From assembly GCF_023559245.1 (NCBI RefSeq), contig NZ_CP097462.1, positions 1,054,001 through 1,118,000 on the forward strand: 64,000 bases of DNA, read 5' to 3'. Positions 62,395-64,000 of this stretch are shown piece after piece. The notes beneath the pieces were generated by a model. That model worked only from the letters and a program-made list of their open reading frames with translations, did not search any database and was not told where the DNA came from. Every line of letters starts with the position of its first letter. Positions within the stretch are counted from its first letter, which is position 1. The translations under genes and the position numbers were made by a program. This DNA comes from Sphingomonas sp. KRR8. Lineage in GTDB: Bacteria; Pseudomonadota; Alphaproteobacteria; Sphingomonadales; Sphingomonadaceae.

Positions 62395-63201
62395 GTGACG
62401 AAACTATCCTTTTCAGGAGCCTGGGACGAAACCCGCGCCATTCTGCGCCGTGACGGCCGCCTGATCTGGCCGCTTGGCCTGATGACCCTCGTGCTTCCGC
62501 AGCTGATGATCGCCACGGTGCTCGGCCCAGCGGCAATGACGGACCTGTCGCAGAATGCGCAGACCACCAGGTCCCTGTCCTTTCTGCTTGCGCTGCTGCT
62601 GGTCGCCTGGGCCCGCTTCGGCGGACTGACCGCCATTGCCCAGCTTGCCCTCCACTCGGATGAGCGGGTCGGCGACGCGCTTCGCTCCGGCCTCAAGCGG
62701 GCGCCGGCGGTGCTCGGCGTCGTCCTGCTGGTTCTGCTTCCGCTGACCGCCTTGCTCGCTCCGGCCCTGCTCGCGGCAGGTCAGCAGCAACAGCCGAGCC
62801 CGGCGAGCGCCCTCGGTTTCCTCGCGGGTATTATCCTCGGCGTGGTCATCCTCGCCCGCCTGCAGTTTGCCGTCTCGATCGCGGCGGCGGAGGGCGGCAG
62901 CCCGATCCGTCTGATGGTTAGGAGCTGGCGGCTTACCGCCGGCAACACGCTTCGCCTGCTTGGCTTCGTGCTGCTGTTCGTCGCCGTCCTGCTGATCGTC
63001 AGCATCGCGCTCAGTGCCGTCGTTGGCTCGCTGGTCCTGCTGGCGTTCGGCAAGCCCGATCCGCTGAGCGTCGCCGCGCTGCTGCTTTCGGCTCTCGGCC
63101 TGCTCGGCGAATTGCTGGTGCTGGTGCCTTATTCGATCATGCTGACCCGGCTTTACGCCCAAGCGGTCAAAGGTAGCGCCAGCGTTCCCCACGCTCCCTG
63201 A
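62395..63201 (+). CDS. Six-helix membrane protein of unknown function
   Basis: 268 residues from a GTG at 62395 with GGGGAGAG upstream. Starts LSFSGAWDETRAILRRDGRLIWPL, then six or so membrane helices and RLMVRSWRLTAGNTLRLLGF. Resembles the glycerophosphodiester phosphodiesterase membrane-domain or DUF-type families with a tandem three-helix plan; no active-site residues are visible. Convergent with hsp20. Confidence 0.75.
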   Translation: MTKLSFSGAWDETRAILRRDGRLIWPLGLMTLVLPQLMIATVLGPAAMTDLSQNAQTTRSLSFLLALLLVAWARFGGLTAIAQLALHSDERVGDALRSGLKRAPAVLGVVLLVLLPLTALLAPALLAAGQQQQPSPASALGFLAGIILGVVILARLQFAVSIAAAEGGSPIRLMVRSWRLTAGNTLRLLGFVLLFVAVLLIVSIALSAVVGSLVLLAFGKPDPLSVAALLLSALGLLGELLVLVPYSIMLTRLYAQAVKGSASVPHAP

Positions 63202-63203
63202 TG

Positions 63204-63233
63204 AAAACCCCGGGATGCGAAGGCACCCCGGGG
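63204..63233 (-). terminator. Rho-independent terminator after hsp20
   Basis: On the minus strand CCCCGGGGTGC and GCATCCCGGGG pair (one G-U) around a CTTC tetraloop, then TTTTC. Also serves as the stop of the convergent membrane protein. Confidence 0.9.
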
Positions 63234-63252
63234 CTCGTCTTCACAACGAAGC

Positions 63253-63732
63253 TCAGGCGGCTTCGGTCTCGCGAGGCCGCGCTTCCGCCTCGATGGTCTG
63301 CGGCTGCTCGCCGGTCGCACCGATCTCGATCTTCCTCGGCTTCATCGCCTCGGGGATCTCGCGGACGAGGTCGAGGCAGAGCATCCCGTCATGCAGGTCA
63401 GCGCCGGTCACATTGATGTGGTCGGCAAGCGCGAAGCGCCGCTCGAAGCTGCGGGTCGCAATGCCGCGGTGGATGTAGTTGGCGTTAGCCTCTTCACCCT
63501 TCTGGCCGCGGACGATCAGCACGTTCTGGTGCGAGGTAATCTCGATCTCTTCGCGCTTGAAGCCCGCAACCGCCACCTCGATCCGATACTTGTTGTCGTC
63601 GACCTTGATCAGGTCGAAAGGCGGGTAATTCTCGCCATTCCCGCTGGCGGCATTGTTCTCCAGCATGTCGAACAGCCGGTCGAAGCCAACGGCCGAGCGG
63701 CGGAAGGGGGTAAAATCGAAAGCGCTACGCAT
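63253..63732 (-). CDS. Small heat-shock protein Hsp20
   Basis: 159 residues from the ATG at 63732. An alpha-crystallin domain: PPFDLIKVDDNKYRIEVAVAG, FKREEIEITSHQNVLIVRG, RSFERRFALADHINV, and an IEIG-type tail. Holds aggregating proteins for other chaperones. Preceded by a sigma32-type promoter and a ROSE-like thermometer, so controlled at both levels by heat. AGGA sits 8 bases before the ATG. Confidence 0.96.
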   Translation of the reverse strand: MRSAFDFTPFRRSAVGFDRLFDMLENNAASGNGENYPPFDLIKVDDNKYRIEVAVAGFKREEIEITSHQNVLIVRGQKGEEANANYIHRGIATRSFERRFALADHINVTGADLHDGMLCLDLVREIPEAMKPRKIEIGATGEQPQTIEAEARPRETEAA

Positions 63733-63736
63733 GGTT

Positions 63737-63765
63737 CTTGTCCTCGTGTGTGGTTGAGCAACAAG
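63737..63765 (-). promoter_or_regulatory. ROSE-like RNA thermometer masking the hsp20 ribosome-binding site
   Basis: On the minus strand CTTGTTGCTC (63765-63756) pairs with GAGGACAAG (63745-63737) around a 10-base loop. The UUGCU block pairs with the AGGA Shine-Dalgarno with one G bulged, the exact hallmark of ROSE elements. The RBS is 8 bases from the ATG at 63732. Upstream leader to about 63830 is GC-rich and could fold into further hairpins. Confidence 0.82.
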
Positions 63766-63836
63766 GCGGACGGCAGGCGATCCGGCATAGGCCTCCCGCA
63801 GCCCGTCACCGGGCCTCATCAAGCACCCGGCAACAG

Positions 63837-63868
63837 TGATGTGGTATATTTGTCACTCGCTTCAAGGG
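63837..63868 (-). promoter_or_regulatory. Sigma32-type heat-shock promoter of hsp20
   Basis: On the minus strand CACCCTTGAA (-35 core CTTGAA at 63866-63861) and CCACATCA (-10 at 63844-63837), 16 bases apart, resemble the sigma32 consensus CNCCCTTGAA and CCCCATNT. Start would be near 63830, leaving a leader of about 98 bases that contains the thermometer. Confidence 0.75.
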
Positions 63869-63919
63869 TGCTGCATCGCAGTGGCGCATCCCCCCGTCGG
63901 TGCTAAGAAGCGAAGCATC

Positions 63920-64000
63920 ATGACGGACCTGTTCGGCTCTTCCTCCGCTTCATCCACCCCCGACAGCTACGACGCCTCGGCAATCGAGGTGCTGGAGGGG
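63920..64000 (+). CDS. parE: DNA topoisomerase IV subunit B (N-terminus only)
   Basis: Only 27 codons are in the window: MTDLFGSSSASSTPDSYDAS, then AIEVLEG at the edge. The YDASAIEVLEG end matches ParE and GyrB starts; the DLF opening is usual for sphingomonad ParE. ParE decatenates chromosomes with ParC. Divergent from the hsp20 promoter. Confidence 0.8.
   Translation, partial: MTDLFGSSSASSTPDSYDASAIEVLEG

Noticed and set aside
1..64000. tRNA, rRNA, CRISPR, prophage and insertion sequences
   Set aside because: Gaps between genes were read for cloverleaf arms, regular direct repeats, transposase motifs and phage genes; none was found.

Overview
The window is high-GC, densely coded chromosome from an alphaproteobacterium, most likely of the order Sphingomonadales. 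The pointers are a gcrA cell-cycle regulator, flaF, PilZ proteins beside the flagellar genes, a Tad/Cpa pilus locus, glycine dehydrogenase split into gcvPA and gcvPB, two-subunit glyQS, a fused-length bc1 operon in the order Rieske, cytochrome b, cytochrome c1, and a ROSE-type RNA thermometer in front of a small heat-shock gene. GTG and TTG starts and ATGA or GTGA overlaps are frequent. I see no rRNA, tRNA, CRISPR array, prophage or insertion sequence.

Layout. (1) 1-13630 is a motility island. flgC-fliE-fliQ-fliR run leftward and fliN-fliO-fliP rightward. A long leftward operon follows: motA, a STAS protein, cheY, cheA, cheW, cheR, cheB, cheY, cheD, an unknown 96-residue protein, motB, a FliL-like protein and a PilZ protein. 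flaF and two more PilZ proteins lie beyond it. (2) 13676-20800 has a PAP2 phosphatase and the leftward glycine-cleavage operon gcvT-gcvH-methyltransferase-gcvPA-gcvPB-membrane protein-methyltransferase, preceded by a tandem glycine riboswitch. (3) 20892-25045 holds a lipoprotein, ispH-rnhA, an aldo/keto reductase and a D-amino-acid-dehydrogenase-like flavoprotein. (4) 25095-32160 is the Tad pilus operon cpaA-B-C-D-E-tadB-tadC, ended by a strong terminator; the ATPase gene cpaF is not at its usual place. (5) 32299-42515 carries glyQS, two TraB/GumN proteins, rplY-pth, a polytopic membrane protein, a 2OG-oxygenase-like protein and ychF. (6) 42556-46639 is a leftward trio of glycosyltransferases. 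(7) 46885-55300 has a DUF72 protein, apt, the bc1 operon, hemF, a PhyH-like oxygenase, gcrA and an ABC-2 permease. (8) 55395-64000 has a repeat-rich secreted protein, argD, a cold-shock protein, hslO, queC-queE, two lipoproteins, lipB, a membrane protein, hsp20 and the first codons of parE.

The genes describe a motile, c-di-GMP-responsive, pilus-bearing aerobic cell. The chemotaxis operon contains a full kinase, adaptation and motor output set but no receptor. Glycine sensing, heat sensing and a possible cold-shock leader point to RNA-level regulation. I found no clear candidate for a wholly new system. The best leads are the hsp20 thermometer, the Tad locus without its ATPase, the unknown protein inside the che operon, the glycosyltransferase tandem duplication, and two small proteins sharing a Tyr-x-x-x-Ala-Ala-x-Cys-Arg signature.
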